Source of the DNA: Glycine soja
Lineage: Eukaryota; Streptophyta; Magnoliopsida; Fabales; Fabaceae
NCBI RefSeq assembly: GCF_004193775.1
Contig: NC_041020.1
Coordinates: forward strand, 10,051,198-10,115,197
Direction of reading: 5' to 3'
DNA length: 64,000 nt
The position numbers and the translations under genes were made by a program. Shown in pieces: positions 1-11,980 of this stretch (positions within the stretch are counted from its first letter, which is position 1; each line of letters starts with the position of its first letter). The notes under the pieces were generated by a model that was not told the DNA's origin, did not search any database, and was given only the letters and a program-made list of their open reading frames with translations.

Positions 1-330
1 CGTAAGCTTTTGTGCTTAACTTGTTTGGATAAAGAACCAACTTGAGGACTATAACATCTCTGAGAGTTAAATTCCTATTTATTGTGATAACAAAGCTACC
101 ATTAGTCTTTCTAAAAATCCAACATTACGTTCAAGGGCAAAATATATAGAAATTAAGCATCATTTTATAAGAGACCATCTTTAGAATAAGACAATGGATT
201 TGTAGTTTCTACCCATTGATGATTAGCTTGTTGACATTTTCACAAAAGCCATCACTGGAGAAAGATTGATTTTGCTAAATTAGCTTGGAATGGTTTCAAT
301 AAATGAGTAACTTAATTTCTATATGTCGTG
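1..330 (+). pseudogene. Ty1/copia pol remnant: C-terminal end of RNase H
   Basis: The translated plus strand shows the end of a copia RNase H: a leucine-tryptophan-isoleucine-lysine segment, a tyrosine-cysteine-aspartate segment (YCDNKA-like) and a lysine-histidine-histidine-isoleucine-arginine-aspartate tail. The same region is intact in the gag-pol at 37251-41978, and a closer relative lies at 15140-15260. Several in-frame stops are present and the rest of pol is outside the window, so this is a relic. The match to copia RNase H is seen directly. The Sirevirus assignment is inferred from the similar copies and the post-pol frame that follows. Confidence 0.75.
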
Positions 331-599
331 CATCATTGCATCAGAGGGCATATTGTCTGATGACTCTTAGAACACTCAACATCGTTCAACATATGGACGC
401 TCATATAAGCATTTGCATTTATTAAGTTAAACACAATGTTTCCATAAAAGAATGCCGTAACGCTTTATGCTGAGTCAACTCTTGGATGGCAGGCCTAATG
501 ATTACTTTTCAAAAGCCCATAATAAACCCTTAAACATAAGAGACTCTTGGTATCACTCTCACTCTCTATCAGAAAAACACTTCATCTTCTTCCTTGAAA

Positions 600-1735
600 T
601 CAAACCTTACCTTGATCTTCTTTCATGGTAGCTTCAAACTCACCCTCTGTTGAGATCATCTCAATCCATGTTGAACACTTCTTTGATATCAATGAGCTTG
701 AAAAAGTAGGTCTCAAACTCAACAAGACACTGCTTTTTTATGGAGCAAGGCTCTTCTTCAAAGAGTCTTAATCTATCTACCCATAACTCATCAGGATGTT
801 CTAGAGGAATGCATAGTTCATGAACAATAAGGAGATTGTATCCAAAGTTCTGGGAAAAAAAGTCATGCTATCTAGTGACTCTATAGCCAAGGCCACTGGG
901 TGCCTTCATGAAGGAAGCACTTATCATGAGGGATGGGAGAAGAACTATGAGTCCCATGTTGCAAGGGAAATCTACAAGGAAAATGCTGACAAGGTTACTG
1001 ATCGAAAGACCATCATCTACAATCTAATGTGAGAAAGGGCAAAGATATAGGCCAACATTCTTAACAAGAATGTTCTTTATAAGGCAGGGTCAAAGATAAC
1101 TCTATCTGATCTTCACAAGTCTGTGCTTATCCACTTGATGGAAAACCTCCCATTTGATCCACCTCACACCATTTACATGAACATCCTAAGAAATCTGAAA
1201 GGCCTAAGTGGACTAGACGACATCTACTACGCTGCCTCCATAAATAAGGTGCTTTGGGATCAAAGAGTTTATCACACTTTTAACAAGATTGATGAAGATT
1301 CCAAACATAGCATTGTAGCCAAAGGTTTGGTTGTTGCTATGCAGCCCAAGTTTAGCAAAACCAACCTAAAAGCTATAAAGGTGGTGATGGAACAAACCTT
1401 GAAGGAAGCCCCGCAGGTGGACTTGGACGCCATCAACAAAAGGAAGCAGAAAATGCAAGCCAAAGCTATAACTTATGAAGATAAGGTCTCAATAGATTTA
1501 GGATTGCCAAAAAGATTCAAAGGATCACAAGCGAACAACAAAAGAGGAAATGGACAAGGAAATAGTCACAAAGGGAAGAGAAAGAAAATGGATTAATAGC
1601 AAGAAAGCACTAAACAAAGAAAATGCATGAGTAGACTGGTGCATCCATGCTAGTTTGTCCAATTGAAGAAAATTTAGTTCCACGAAGGTTGAAAGATCTT
1701 AGTGAGACTGATGATGATGAAGAGGGAAAACATAA
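600..1735 (+). pseudogene. Remnant of a post-pol (second) retrotransposon frame
   Basis: This region lies about 270 bases downstream of the RNase H end, the position of the second or envelope-like frame in Sireviruses. Two open pieces remain, 820-1032 (70 codons) and 1123-1596 (157 codons), joined by sequence with in-frame stops. The first contains GKKVMLSSDSIAKATGC. The second contains an INKVLWDQRVYHTF segment followed by DLGLPKRF and a lysine-rich tail. The reading continues as LVPRRLKDLSETDDDEEGK to about 1725. This looks to me like the plant proteins often labelled putative plant transposon protein. No enzyme motif is visible and the function is unknown. Positions 331-599 hold only a spacer in which I see nothing. 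Confidence 0.55.
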
Positions 1736-1758
1736 GTCAATTATATGATAGTGGATAT

Positions 1759-2718
1759 TGATGTAAGCTCCATTGGAGCTTGTATACCTAGGATCTTCTT
1801 CATCAATGGATTCCTTTGCTTCTTGGAAGATGAATGGCAACGGAAGGGAGAACGAAGAGAGAGAGGAGACGCCACTTCAAGGAGAAGATGAGTCTAGAAG
1901 AAGCTTACCACCATAGGAGGCCATGGATAAGAGCTTGGAGGAAGAAGGAGATGAATGAAGGGAGAGGAAGAGAAGAGCACGAAATTTTGTGCTCTAAATG
2001 AGCTTTGAAATCTGAAGTTTAATATTCAAATGATCAAAGTTGAAAAAATGCACACACATGACCTCTATTTATAGCCTAAGTGTCACACAAAATTGGAGGG
2101 AAATTCAAATTTCACTTGAATTTGAAATTGAATTTGTGGAGCCAAACTTTGGAGCCAAAATTTCACTAATTATGATTAGTGAATTTTAGTTATGGTTCAG
2201 CTCACTAATCCAAGATCAATTCCAAGATTCTCCACTAATTGTGCTTAGGTGTCATGAGGCATGAAAAGCATGAAGGACATGCACAAAGTGTGACTATATG
2301 ATGTGGCAATGAGGTGTAGTAAGCAAATGCTCACCTCCCCCTCTAAAATTTAATTGGATTCGGCTTCTACCAATTCAATTAAATTTATTTCCAACCACAC
2401 ACATCAAATATCCACTTAGTGCATGTGAAATTACAAAACTACCCCTAATACAAAAACTAGTCTAGGTGCCCTAAAATACAAGGGCTGAAAAATCCTATAA
2501 TTCTAGGTACCCTACCTACATTATGGAGCCCTAAATACAAGGCCCAAAAATAATGAAACCTTAATCTAATATTTACAAAGATAAGTGGGCTCGTATTTAG
2601 CCCATGGGCCTGAAATCTACCCTAAGGCTCATAAGAACCCGAGGGCCTTCTCTTGCATCTCTGGCCCAATCTACTTGGAGTTTTCTATCCAATGCCCTTG
2701 CGGGGTAGGATTGCATCA
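1759..2718 (-). repeat. 3' LTR of the gypsy element
   Basis: This 960-bp LTR is on the minus strand, starting TGATGCAATCC at 2718 and ending at 1759. It matches 6391-7334 along its length, and relatives make up 52547-54458. Its sense-strand 3' terminus carries the small palindrome AGCTCCATTGGAGCT. Confidence 0.9.
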
Positions 2719-2733
2719 TTCCCTCCCCCTTGA
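2719..2733 (-). promoter_or_regulatory. Polypurine tract of the gypsy element
   Basis: Read on the minus strand, a purine run TCAAGGGGGAGGGAA abuts the start of the 3' LTR. This is the position and composition of the plus-strand DNA primer in LTR retrotransposons. Confidence 0.8.
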
Positions 2734-2920
2734 AAAGGATTTGACCTCAAATCCCGAGGTTCTTGAAACTCTGGGCTTTTTTCCTCAACACCTGTAAAAA
2801 GAACAAAAACATATGTATTAGTGGTGTTTAGTTTGTTGAAGTAAGGTAAGGTCTGAAAACTCATTTCCTGGGCATCTTCCCATGAAGGAACATGGTTTCT
2901 CAACAACTCAATGAGTGGTG

Positions 2921-4396
2921 CTACAAGTATAGAAAATATGGGGCAAACCTTTTGTAAAAGTTTGTTAAGTCTTGGAAGCCCCAAATTTTTCTTACACTTG
3001 GTGGAGCGGGCCACTCAGGAATGACCTTTATTCTCTTAGGGTTCATGGGAACCCCTTGATCACAATTTAAAAAATCAAGAAAAGTAAAGCAATAGAACAT
3101 ACCTTTTTCTGTATTTTCATGTTGATTATTCCTACCAAAAAGTATGACAAACCTAAGGTGTCCCATATGAGTACCTAAGTTTGTATTGAAACTAAAAATA
3201 AGAACAAACCTACCTAATGAGTCCCTATGTACACAAATCATGAAGATGTTGGGTGCACGAGTGATTTTACAAAAGAGTGTTGCACCACCCAAAGCATTCA
3301 TCACACCACCTATTTTAGGGATTTGGTGCCTAATAATACCTATTTTGGGCACCAACAAAGCACAAGGATTTAATCTCTTGCGAACCAAACCATCATACAA
3401 CAACTCCTTTACTTGAGGAATAAACTCAAGCCTAAGAGATGTGGCAATGCTAACAAGTGTCTTTTTACAAAGGAGAAAATGTAGAGGTTGTCTAAGAAGG
3501 GAAATTTCTTTAATATTTGTCTTTATTTCAAAATGTCTTTCCTTCTTAGCTAACCTCTTGGAGGAGACACTTACCTCCTTACACTCCTCCTTAACCATTA
3601 AAGGTTGTCCTTCTTCTTGGGGGTAGATCTCTTCACTAGATTCTTCCACTTTTGCTTCTTCACTTTTACTAGAGGAAGGTGAAGTAGTAGCCTCATCTTG
3701 GCTACTATAAATGTCTTGGCCCCTCATAATCATTGTTTTCTTGGTGGGGCATTGAGAAGTAATGTGTCCTCTTCCAAGACATTTAAAGCACTTCATGGAG
3801 CTAGTCTTCTCTTGCATACTAGCCTTAAGGGGTTGCTTTTCTATTGTCTTCCCCTTATCATCTTTGGGCTTATAAGGTCTCACCCCTAAGATTCCTTGAC
3901 CTTGGTCATTCTTTGGATAAGAGTGAGAGCCATAAGATTTTGAAGTAGACTTCCTTTTAAGTTGTTGCTCTACCCTTATTTCCCAATCAAAATTAGCCTC
4001 TACATTGTCCTTCCCATGGAAGTATGGGAGTTTAATGTTAACCTCTTGAGGCTTTCTTTCATTTTCTCTCCTATGGTAGTGAGGTCTAAGATGTGACCTA
4101 TGCCTTCCTTCATAATAGTCACGAAGTTCTTCACTTAGGCTCTTGCAAGATTTATGACTACTATAGGAGACATGTTTTTCTCTTTTCATTTCTTTCCTTA
4201 TTTTTCTTCTTTCTTCCTCTCTTATTTTCTCTCTTTCATCTTGACTGATTTCTTCCACTCTTTTTTTACCTTTTTCTTTTCTCTCTTGTTTTTCTTTCCA
4301 CAACTTAAGGGATCTCAACTCATCTAATATCTTATACAAGGGGTCCTTAGGAGTAGAACCCTCACCATTAACACTAGATGAAGAATGAAGACTCAT
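2921..4396 (-). pseudogene. Deleted gag fused to pol fragments (Ty3/gypsy)
   Basis: One open frame of about 490 codons runs from an ATG at 4396; codons further upstream lack an ATG. The N-terminal third is charged and coiled-coil-like (many K, E and R). A gag segment LPYFHGKDNVEANFDWEIRV follows, then it jumps directly to the post-capsid QQLKRKS stretch, so the capsid core is missing. A CCHC knuckle, CFKCLGRGHITSQC, is intact. Downstream come disjoined RT pieces: a KELLYDGLVRK segment, a GILI-type region without the YxDD box, and PKRIKVIPEWPAPPSVRKI near the C terminus, typical of gypsy RT beyond the palm. Protease, RT and integrase active sites are absent. It may still make an RNA-binding gag remnant. 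Confidence 0.75.
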
Positions 4397-6311
4397 GTTG
4401 GTTCCTAAGTTATGGTTCTTTCTTGTTGGGGGTTTGAAAACAAAAGGTAAAATAAACTTATGGTTGAAACTAGCCAAAATAAACACTAAAAGAGGTGTGA
4501 AAGATAAGGTAAAAACTAATTGGTAAAAGGCAAGCTATCTAGGCGGTTTGACAATGGAGGGTAAAGGAAATAAGCTATGAAAATAAGCAAGAAATTAAAG
4601 TGCAAGAAATGCAAACTAGGCGGATCCTAAGAGTGTTTGGATGACCTCATTTAAGGTTCCCAACAAAACACTCACTATCCTAAGGGGAAATTGCCTAAAA
4701 TTATTACACACAAATGGAAGTAGGGTGACCTAGCGGAGGCTCCCAACTTACTTCCAATGAAAGGCCTTTTTGTTACAAAATTTGAAAGCAAAGCAAATTG
4801 CCAATTACAAAATTACAAAGAAAAAAAGTCCTCAATTGTGGTGGCTATTCTCTCTTTAGTGTTTCACTCAATTTGGAGTGCTTCTTAGTCCAATAGCTCT
4901 TAAGGTGGTTGGCCCCTTGCTTCTTGACTCAAATTCTTCAAGATATGGCACCAGTCCTCCTTTCCAATTCCCTATATGGCATCTCACAAGCAAGGAAACA
5001 AAGAGACAAGCAATAACCAAAGACCAAAAAAAATGAAATGAAAGCTAAACAATTAGAGTTTTAACAAGACAAATTTCCAAGGATTATTCAACAATTAAAG
5101 CAATGAAAAGCACAAAAAAGCAAGCTAGGACTCAAAGAGAAACCTAGAATGGCTCTAGAGTAGAGTAGAAAAACTCTAAAAAAAAAAGACTCAAGAAACC
5201 TCTAGTTTTGGCACTTGTTTTCACAATAATTTTCAATTGAAATTTCAGAACTAGGATTGGTATAAAATAGGCACTAATTATAGAACAAATTTTGAGCCAA
5301 AACAACAAGCACACTTTCCTTTCACTTTTCCTTTTTTTTCCTGGACACTGATTTTTCTGCCAACTTGTGAGATTTTTCTTATTTTTTCCTTTAATCCAAA
5401 TCGCTTGGTTATTTTTTTTTTTAATTTTGGTCCAGATTTCTAGAAAATTAAGTAAAAATTTCAGCTCAAAAAACGTAGTGACCAATTCCCAGTAATTTAT
5501 ACAAGTTCGTATGTTCAAGCTGCCAGCACCAGCGATTTCAACCTAGAAATCAAGAGTAGTGTTTATGTTGTTTAAGGCTTGGATAGTTACAATTTGTGTT
5601 TGCTTATGCTCAATTATCTTGAATAACACAATTAAAGAGAGCTTAAGACTTATTTTGATTCACAAATCCAGCCACAACTCAGCACCACAACTCAACTTCA
5701 TAATAGGCATCATGTAGGAAACTTAGAAAGCAAAAAAAAGTTCAAGAACAAGACTACTTCTAGGAATTGATTTAGAACATATTATGAACTAAATAACATG
5801 CATGAGTTAGACTCAAAATTCAAAAGATAGGCTAAGAATGACAAGAATACATGAAAAAATGTATCTAGAATTCAATCAACAAAATAAAATTCAACACAAA
5901 CTTAGAACATAATGTGACAATTACTATGACTAAACATGACTCTAAGACAACATGGATTAAGTGATTTACACTTAGATTTTTGTGTTTTTTTTTTCTAATC
6001 AATATTTTGGAACAAAATTTAGATCTAAAGGTTCAGCACAAGAATATTATGAATGAAAATTGATAGAACCTAAAATCAACACAAAAACAAGATTCAAGAG
6101 TAGATCTACAAAATTTGAACCATAGAAATGCAAGAACAAGTGTAGATCTAAGATTTAATCGGTTTATTTTTTTTTTAATCTACTCTAAAAAGCACCAAAC
6201 CACAAGACAATGGAGGATATACATGGAGAATAAGATGAAGAACAAGGAATTAAAGATAATTCACCGAACAAAAAGATAGAGGAAGCAAAAGAACATCACC
6301 TAGATGAAGAT
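4397..6311 (-). other. Untranslated internal leader of the gypsy element
   Basis: This A/T-rich stretch between the primer site and the gag remnant has no convincing coding potential in any frame. I see no tandem repeat or RNA gene in it. Confidence 0.5.
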
Positions 6312-6323
6312 GCTTTGATACCA
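6312..6323 (-). promoter_or_regulatory. Primer binding site of the gypsy element
   Basis: The minus strand reads TGGTATCAAAGC two bases inside the 5' LTR. This is the usual plant form complementary to the 3' end of initiator methionine tRNA, with one variant base compared with TGGTATCAGAGC. Confidence 0.8.
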
Positions 6324-6390
6324 CATGATGTAAGCTCCATTGGAGCTTCTAGGCCTACAAGCTCCAATGGAGCTTACATCATGTGGTATC
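6317..6390. repeat. 74-nt near-perfect palindrome at the LTR/primer-site junction
   Basis: The two halves meet at AGGCCT (6351-6356) and pair at 36 of 37 positions, with one mismatch (6349/6358). Each half holds the LTR terminus (GATGTAAGCTCCATTGGAGC) plus the adjoining TGGTATCA primer-site sequence, in opposite orientations. The other LTR lacks this insertion. Confidence 0.9.
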
Positions 6391-7334
6391 AGAGATCCAT
6401 TGGAGCTTGTAGGCCTAGGATCTTCTTCATCAATAGATTCCTTTGCTTCTTGGAAGATGAATGGCAGCGGAAGGGAGAAGGAAGAGAGAGAGGAGACGCC
6501 ACTTCAAGGAGAAGATGAGTCTAGAAGAAGCTCACCACCATAGGAGGCCATGGATAAGAGCTTGGAGGAAGAAGGAGATGAATGAAGGGAGAGGAAGAGA
6601 AGAGCACGAAATTTTGTGCTCTAAATGAGCTTTGAAATCTGAAGTTTAATATTCAAATGATCAAAGTTGAAAAAAATGCACACACATGACTTCTATTTAT
6701 AGCCTAAGTGTCACACAAAATTGGAGGGAAATTCAAATTTCACTTGAATTTGAAATTGAATTTGTGGAGCCAAAATTTCACTAATTATGATTAGTGAATT
6801 TTATTTATGGTTCAGCCCACTAATCCAAGATCAATTCCAAGATTCTCCACTAAGTGTGCTTAGGTGTCATGAGGCATGAAAAGCATGAAGGACATGCACA
6901 AAGTGTGATTATATGATGTGGCAATGGGGTGTAGTAAGCAAATGACCACCTCCCCCTCTAAAATTTAATTGGATTGGGCTTCTACCAATTCAATTAAATT
7001 TATTTCCAACCACACACATCAAATATCCACTTAGTGCATGTGAAATTACAAAACTACCCCTAATACAAAAACTAGTCTAGGTGCCCTAAAATACAAGGGC
7101 TGAAAAATCCTATATTTCTAGGGTACCCTACCTACATTATGGAGCCCTAAATACAAGGCCCAAAAATAATGAAACCTTAATCTAATATTTACAAAGATAA
7201 GTGGGCTCGTATTTAGCCCATGGGCCTGAAATCTACCCTAAGGCTCATAAGAACCCTAGGGCCTTCTCTTGCATCTCTGGCCCAATCTACTTGGAGTTTT
7301 CTATCCAATGCCCTTGCGGGGTAGGATTGCATCA
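6326..7334 (-). repeat. 5' LTR of the gypsy element
   Basis: This 1009-bp LTR is longer than its partner at 1759-2718. The extra bases are at 6326-6395, where a reversed copy of the LTR end and primer site has been added (see the palindrome). From about 6396 it follows the left LTR closely. Confidence 0.88.
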
Positions 7335-7339
7335 GATAT

Positions 7340-7745
7340 GGTGTCTTCTTTAACAAAGACGAGTGTGCCATCCTATATCATGATGTGTCCCCCTTGTTCT
7401 CTACCAAGAGAAAAGGAAATCTTCACAAAATAAGACTGGGAGAACTCTCAGATCAAAAGGTGTCATGCTTACTATCTATCAAGGAAAATGACTGGTTATG
7501 ACATAGAAAACTTGGTCATGCAAGTTGGAGATTAATCTCCAAACTGTAGAAAAATTACCTTGTAAGATGTCTAACAAATATGTCATATAAAGATGATTTA
7601 CTTTGTGAGGCATGTCAAAAGGGGAAACAAATTGAAAACTCTTTTACTAGTAAAAATATGGTTTCCACCGCTAGACCTCTACAACTACTACACCTTGATC
7701 TATTCGGTCCAACCAAAACTGCGTCCACTAGTGGAAAGAGGTATG
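7340..7745 (+). pseudogene. Ty1/copia pol piece: pre-integrase and integrase zinc-binding region
   Basis: The reading continues from 1725-1758 across the gypsy insertion. It shows an HRKLGHASWRLIS segment (the two histidines of the integrase HHCC domain), then CEACQKGKQ (the two cysteines), then LLHLDLFGPTKTASTSGKRY, the start of the catalytic core. One in-frame stop lies near the first histidine and another a few residues after it. It ends exactly at the target duplication GTATG, where a solo LTR enters. The continuation of the core lies inverted at 11980. Confidence 0.85.
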
Positions 7746-9232
7746 TGTAACGACCCGCCTCATCGCTACGGTATCCACACTCTAATATTCGATAATTTCA
7801 ATTTTTATAAAAAGAACTCCCTTAATTTTTGCTTATGAAGATAGAAGTGATTTTGTCACAACATAAATTCATCCAACAACACGCCATTACTTAAGTGAAT
7901 ATGCATGATTACATAGAAACAATAATTCGGTACATGTCATACACATAATGAAAATTAAATTTGTTCATAGATATAATTAAAATCCCAGTTTTACATCTTT
8001 AACTCAACAAAATAAAACTTAAAAACCAACTACGAAGGAGTTGATTACAAAACACAACTCTCTCCCAAAATAACGCCAACGTCATCACGTCGGCTCGGCG
8101 GCTCTTCACCAGAATCTTACTCCCTGCACCTTGCCACTGTCATTCTGCTCCCACGAACAAGGTTCGTGATCATCACAGGTATCAACCACACGATACAAAA
8201 TTGCAAGGGTGAGTTCATTATAAAAACAACCAATACCAATTCCAAATAACCACAATTAGCAAGGAACATAGGCAAACATGATGAGCATACACAACAATCA
8301 TTATTCAACACTCATATCCAACAAATATTCATCATCCACATCCAACAATTACTCATCATCCATCCATGGACCCAATCAAGACTGCACAGAATGATGCATG
8401 CACCTGACTCAACACTCAGATGCAATGTGGTACGTACCAACAACAACCAAACCTCAGGAAATAGCCTAAGCGTGTCCACAAGACACTCTCACTTAGGGAA
8501 CTGTGATGAGTTTGTCGAGACCACCTAGTTGTGCACATAACAGCCCCCATCCCATAGGTAATCAGCCTGGGAGCCCAAAGCTGTTCCCTACCAGGTGACA
8601 GCCCCCTAGTACAAAGTACACTTGGCCACAGTTACTCTATTTCCTGTGTCGTATGAGCTATGATCACGGCCAAAAGTAAGTGCCAAAGACCATGGACCAA
8701 TTAAAGCGCCTAAGCATCCCCTCAGAAATGCTTAAATTCTCTAACCATGCTAGTTACCCACGTCTGGGCCATCCGACAAGGTCAGTGCACTCTACCCCCC
8801 ATGACATACACTCCATACGACGTATGATCATGGCCAAAAGCTAGTGCCAAAGACCCTGGAAGGTCAGTGCACAGTGCCCCCCATGAACATACACAACATC
8901 CAACGTATGAACGTGGCCAAAAGCTAGTGCCAAAGACCCTGGAAGGTCAGTGCACAATGCCCCCCACGAACATACACAACATGAACATGCCAATGCATTT
9001 CCAACATCAATCAACATTCCATTTCCATGTCATTCTCAACATAAATATCATCTCGTCTCAATGATGTTATCAACAACAACAACAACCTCATTTCACATAT
9101 TCATCAATAATAACAATCAAGTTGACATGGTCTTTATTAACAATGTCATCTCAAATCAATATCATCATAACTATCATTATCATCACATATCAATTAAAAT
9201 CCTTCATAGCGATATCAACAACAAATTGCATT

Positions 9233-9235
<3 letters not shown>

Positions 9236-9312
<77 letters not shown>

Positions 9313-9330
9313 GTATGTATGTATGTATTG
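9236..9330. repeat. Compound microsatellite (CA)n(TA)n(TATG)n
   Basis: About 31 CA units (9236-9297) run into a short TA run and then TATG units. The matching site in copy B has a pure AT run instead. Confidence 0.95.
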
Positions 9331-10563
9331 TAATGAATGATATTGTTGTGTTTGTCTGAATTGTGTTTGAAGACCGTTAGTGTAAATCTTAGGCATGAAA
9401 TATATCGCATCCCATTCGTCAAAACATAATTTCACCTGAAAGAAAAATCAACATGCAACAGGGACAGGCAGATATCCTCATAGCTAGGTTCCCTGACCCT
9501 AACTATGGTGTTAAAACGGTAAATTTTATAATAAACTCCCCTCACCTATTGTGAGCTACCTGCAGTTTCCTCGTCACGTCACTTGGAGATGTCTTTTTCT
9601 TTTCCGCTCGTCGATTTCGCACAATCCTCTACCATACCAAAACGAAGGAGACTTAATATGGATTTCAGAAAACAAAGCTAATAACAGTGCTCTGGGTCAA
9701 ACACCCACATCACTACATGAAAGAGCTAAGAGCATTTCGGGTTTTACAAAGGAACATCATTTTGAAATTCCGACCATGCCAATGTGACCGAGGTTCAGTG
9801 TAGGTTACGAAAATAACATGAATTTCATGAAAAGATAACGTTTACAAAGTCTTTTTCTCTAGGGTTTTTCAGAGGAAACATAAAACATGCAATGGTGGTT
9901 CCAAAGTAAAAAAAGATGCAAAGACAAGCTGAAACTAACAAGAAACAAGCGTAGAACCATGGTTACCTCGAAAGAAAATGAAAGGTCAGATTAGGGTTTC
10001 GTTCTCTACCGAAACCGCAAGCCAAGTTGGAAGATTTCGCTTCGATTGAAGGGTTCCTCTCGGTGTGGGTCTCAACGGAGAACAATGGCGGTTTGTGGTG
10101 GCTAATTGTGGCTGTGGGTGATGGAGAAAGTGCTTGGGACGTTAGAAATGAATTTGGAATAAAGAAAAGAGAAGAAATGGCGTTTTTCCTAAGCTACACG
10201 AAAGCATAGGCTGAAATGCTTAAATGAGAAATGCTCTCAGGAACGGAAGCTTCGTGCACACTCCAGACATGTTCTCGAAGATCCCAACGGTCAGATCGTG
10301 GACAAGTGTCTTATGAAGCTGCAGACCAAATTTTGAGAAGATCCAACGGTTAACCAAGGCTGTGAAGCGTTTTTACCGAGGCAGCTCATGTAGCTTCCTC
10401 AAGAAGCTTCATTAAGAGGCTTCCTCAAGAAGCTTCCTCGTGGCTTCTTTGAGAAACTAGATCCTTATCTACCCACACCCCTCTATTAACTAAATTAACC
10501 TCCTTGAAAATAATTACGGATAAAAATAACGCAACAAATAATCAAACATCAAACATAATTACT

Positions 10564-10567
<4 letters not shown>

Positions 10568-10653
<86 letters not shown>
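10568..10653. repeat. (TA)n microsatellite, about 43 units
   Basis: A TA run lies close to the end of LTR A. The same place in copy B (about 11990-12010) holds only a short TA stretch. Confidence 0.95.
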
Positions 10654-10656
<3 letters not shown>

Positions 10657-10665
10657 GGTGTTACA

Positions 10666-11980
10666 CTTGTTATGATGAATGAAGATGACTTTGGGTGATT
10701 GTTTTATTTATAATCCAAGAAAGAATTTTAGCTCTCCCATCATGCTCATTTCGAATTCTGTCTACATTAACTTAGAAAAATCTTCAAAAAGCATTTCATT
10801 AGTAGCACCAAAAATGATATCATCCATATATATGTGCCTAATAAAAGTTGAGAATCATAGTATTTGTGAAAGAGTGTTGTGTCAACCTTTCCTCGCTCAA
10901 AGCCATTTTTCAAGAGAAAAGAACTTAGTTTTTCATACCAAGCTCTAGGTGCTTGCTTAAGTCCATATAAGGCTTTGTTGAGTTTCAAAACATGTTGAGG
11001 AAAGGTTTAACTTTCAAACCCTGAAGTTTGTTCAACATAAACTTCCTCTTGGATTAAACCATTTAGAAATGCATTTTTTACATCTATTTGATACAGCTTC
11101 ATATTGCTATAAGCTACAAATGAAAGCAAGATGTGTATTGCCTCTAAACATGATATAGGTGCATAAGTTTACCTTCTTGATGTGAGTATCCTTTAGCAAC
11201 TAACCTTGCTTTGATGTGTCCAATGGGTTCTCTTACCTCTTCTTGAACTTCTTATTGAGTGGAAACTTCTATTTCTGGATTCTTTCTAGACGAGCTAGTT
11301 GTTATAGAGCTGTCATAAATATGCAAAAGACTCGTTTAGCTTTAATAAATTTTTATCATGCTTATTTTCATCAAATGTTTTATGAATAGCTTCTCCAACT
11401 ACTAAGGTTCTTGAGTTATACACTCTGAATGCCTTTGAAGTTTGAAAGTATCCAAGAAATATCCCATTATCACTTTTCAAATTAAATTTTCCGAAGGTAC
11501 CCTTTTTGTTGAGAATAAAGCATTTGCATCCAAATGGATGAAAATATGATATGTTGGATTTTCTTCCCTTCCATAATTCATAAGGAGTATTTTTAAGGAT
11601 AGGACTTATGTAAATTATATTTTGAAGATAACACCGCATTCATCGCTTCAGCCCTGAAGTGCTTAGGGTTGAATTATCATTGAGCATGGTTCTAGCCATC
11701 TCTTGTAGAGATTTGTTCTTTCTTTCAACTACCCCATTTTGTTGATGTGTTCTTGGTGTTGAAATATTGTGAAGGATTCCATTTTTTTTCACATAACAGT
11801 TGTAACCTATCATTTTCAAATTCTCTCCCATGATCACTTCTGATTGAAGTAATGCATACTCCTTTTTCATTTTGAACACATTTACAGAACTTAAAGAAGA
11901 TATCAAAAGACCCATATTTGTGGTTTAAGAACATAACCCATGTCCATTTAGAGTAGTCATCCACTATGACAAGTCCATAC
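10666..11980 (-). pseudogene. Inverted piece of the copia pol: integrase core to reverse transcriptase
   Basis: Read on the minus strand from 11980, the piece opens with YGLVIVDDYSKWTWVMF, which continues the GKRY left at 7745. It then shows [11 protein letters not shown] and, after a frameshift, QQNGVVERKNKSLQEMA, so D, D and E of the integrase are recognisable. The integrase C terminus runs to about 11313. RT follows: [52 protein letters not shown] and GELKFFLGL. It ends in HHNK, which continues in frame with YVKELLKKF at 14669. Frameshifts and stops make it non-functional. Confidence 0.88.

Larger units (their letters stand above)
1759..7334 (-). mobile_element. Non-autonomous Ty3/gypsy LTR retrotransposon
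   Basis: Two direct LTR copies (1759-2718 and 6326-7334) begin TGATGTAAG and end GATTGCATCA on the plus strand. A perfect 5-bp target duplication, GATAT, lies at 1754-1758 and 7335-7339. The primer site beside the right LTR and the polypurine tract beside the left LTR place the element on the minus strand. The internal part encodes only a deleted gag joined to short pol pieces, so it needs another element's enzymes. It is inserted in a copia pol: joining 1758 to 7340 restores a copia SQLYDSGYGVFFNK-type reading. LTR differences are spread along the length, so the insertion is not recent. Confidence 0.9.
7746..10665 (-). repeat. Solo LTR A, inverted relative to B
   Basis: This 2920-bp unit starts TGTAACGACCC and ends GGGTGTTACA. 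It is a reverse-complement copy of 11981-14663, visibly more than 95% alike where I compared the ends. The TG...CA ends, 5-bp flanks and absence of any internal region indicate a solo LTR, probably gypsy. Tandem units of about 84 bp (8780-8985) carry the GTGCCAAAGACCCTGG motif. The short frame at 10027-10209 is conserved in B only because the two are copies. Sense direction is a guess from the TGTAACACCC end. Confidence 0.8.

Noticed and set aside
8867..9333. Histidine/threonine-rich frames across the CA repeat
   Set aside because: They depend on the microsatellite and are not preserved in the other LTR copy.
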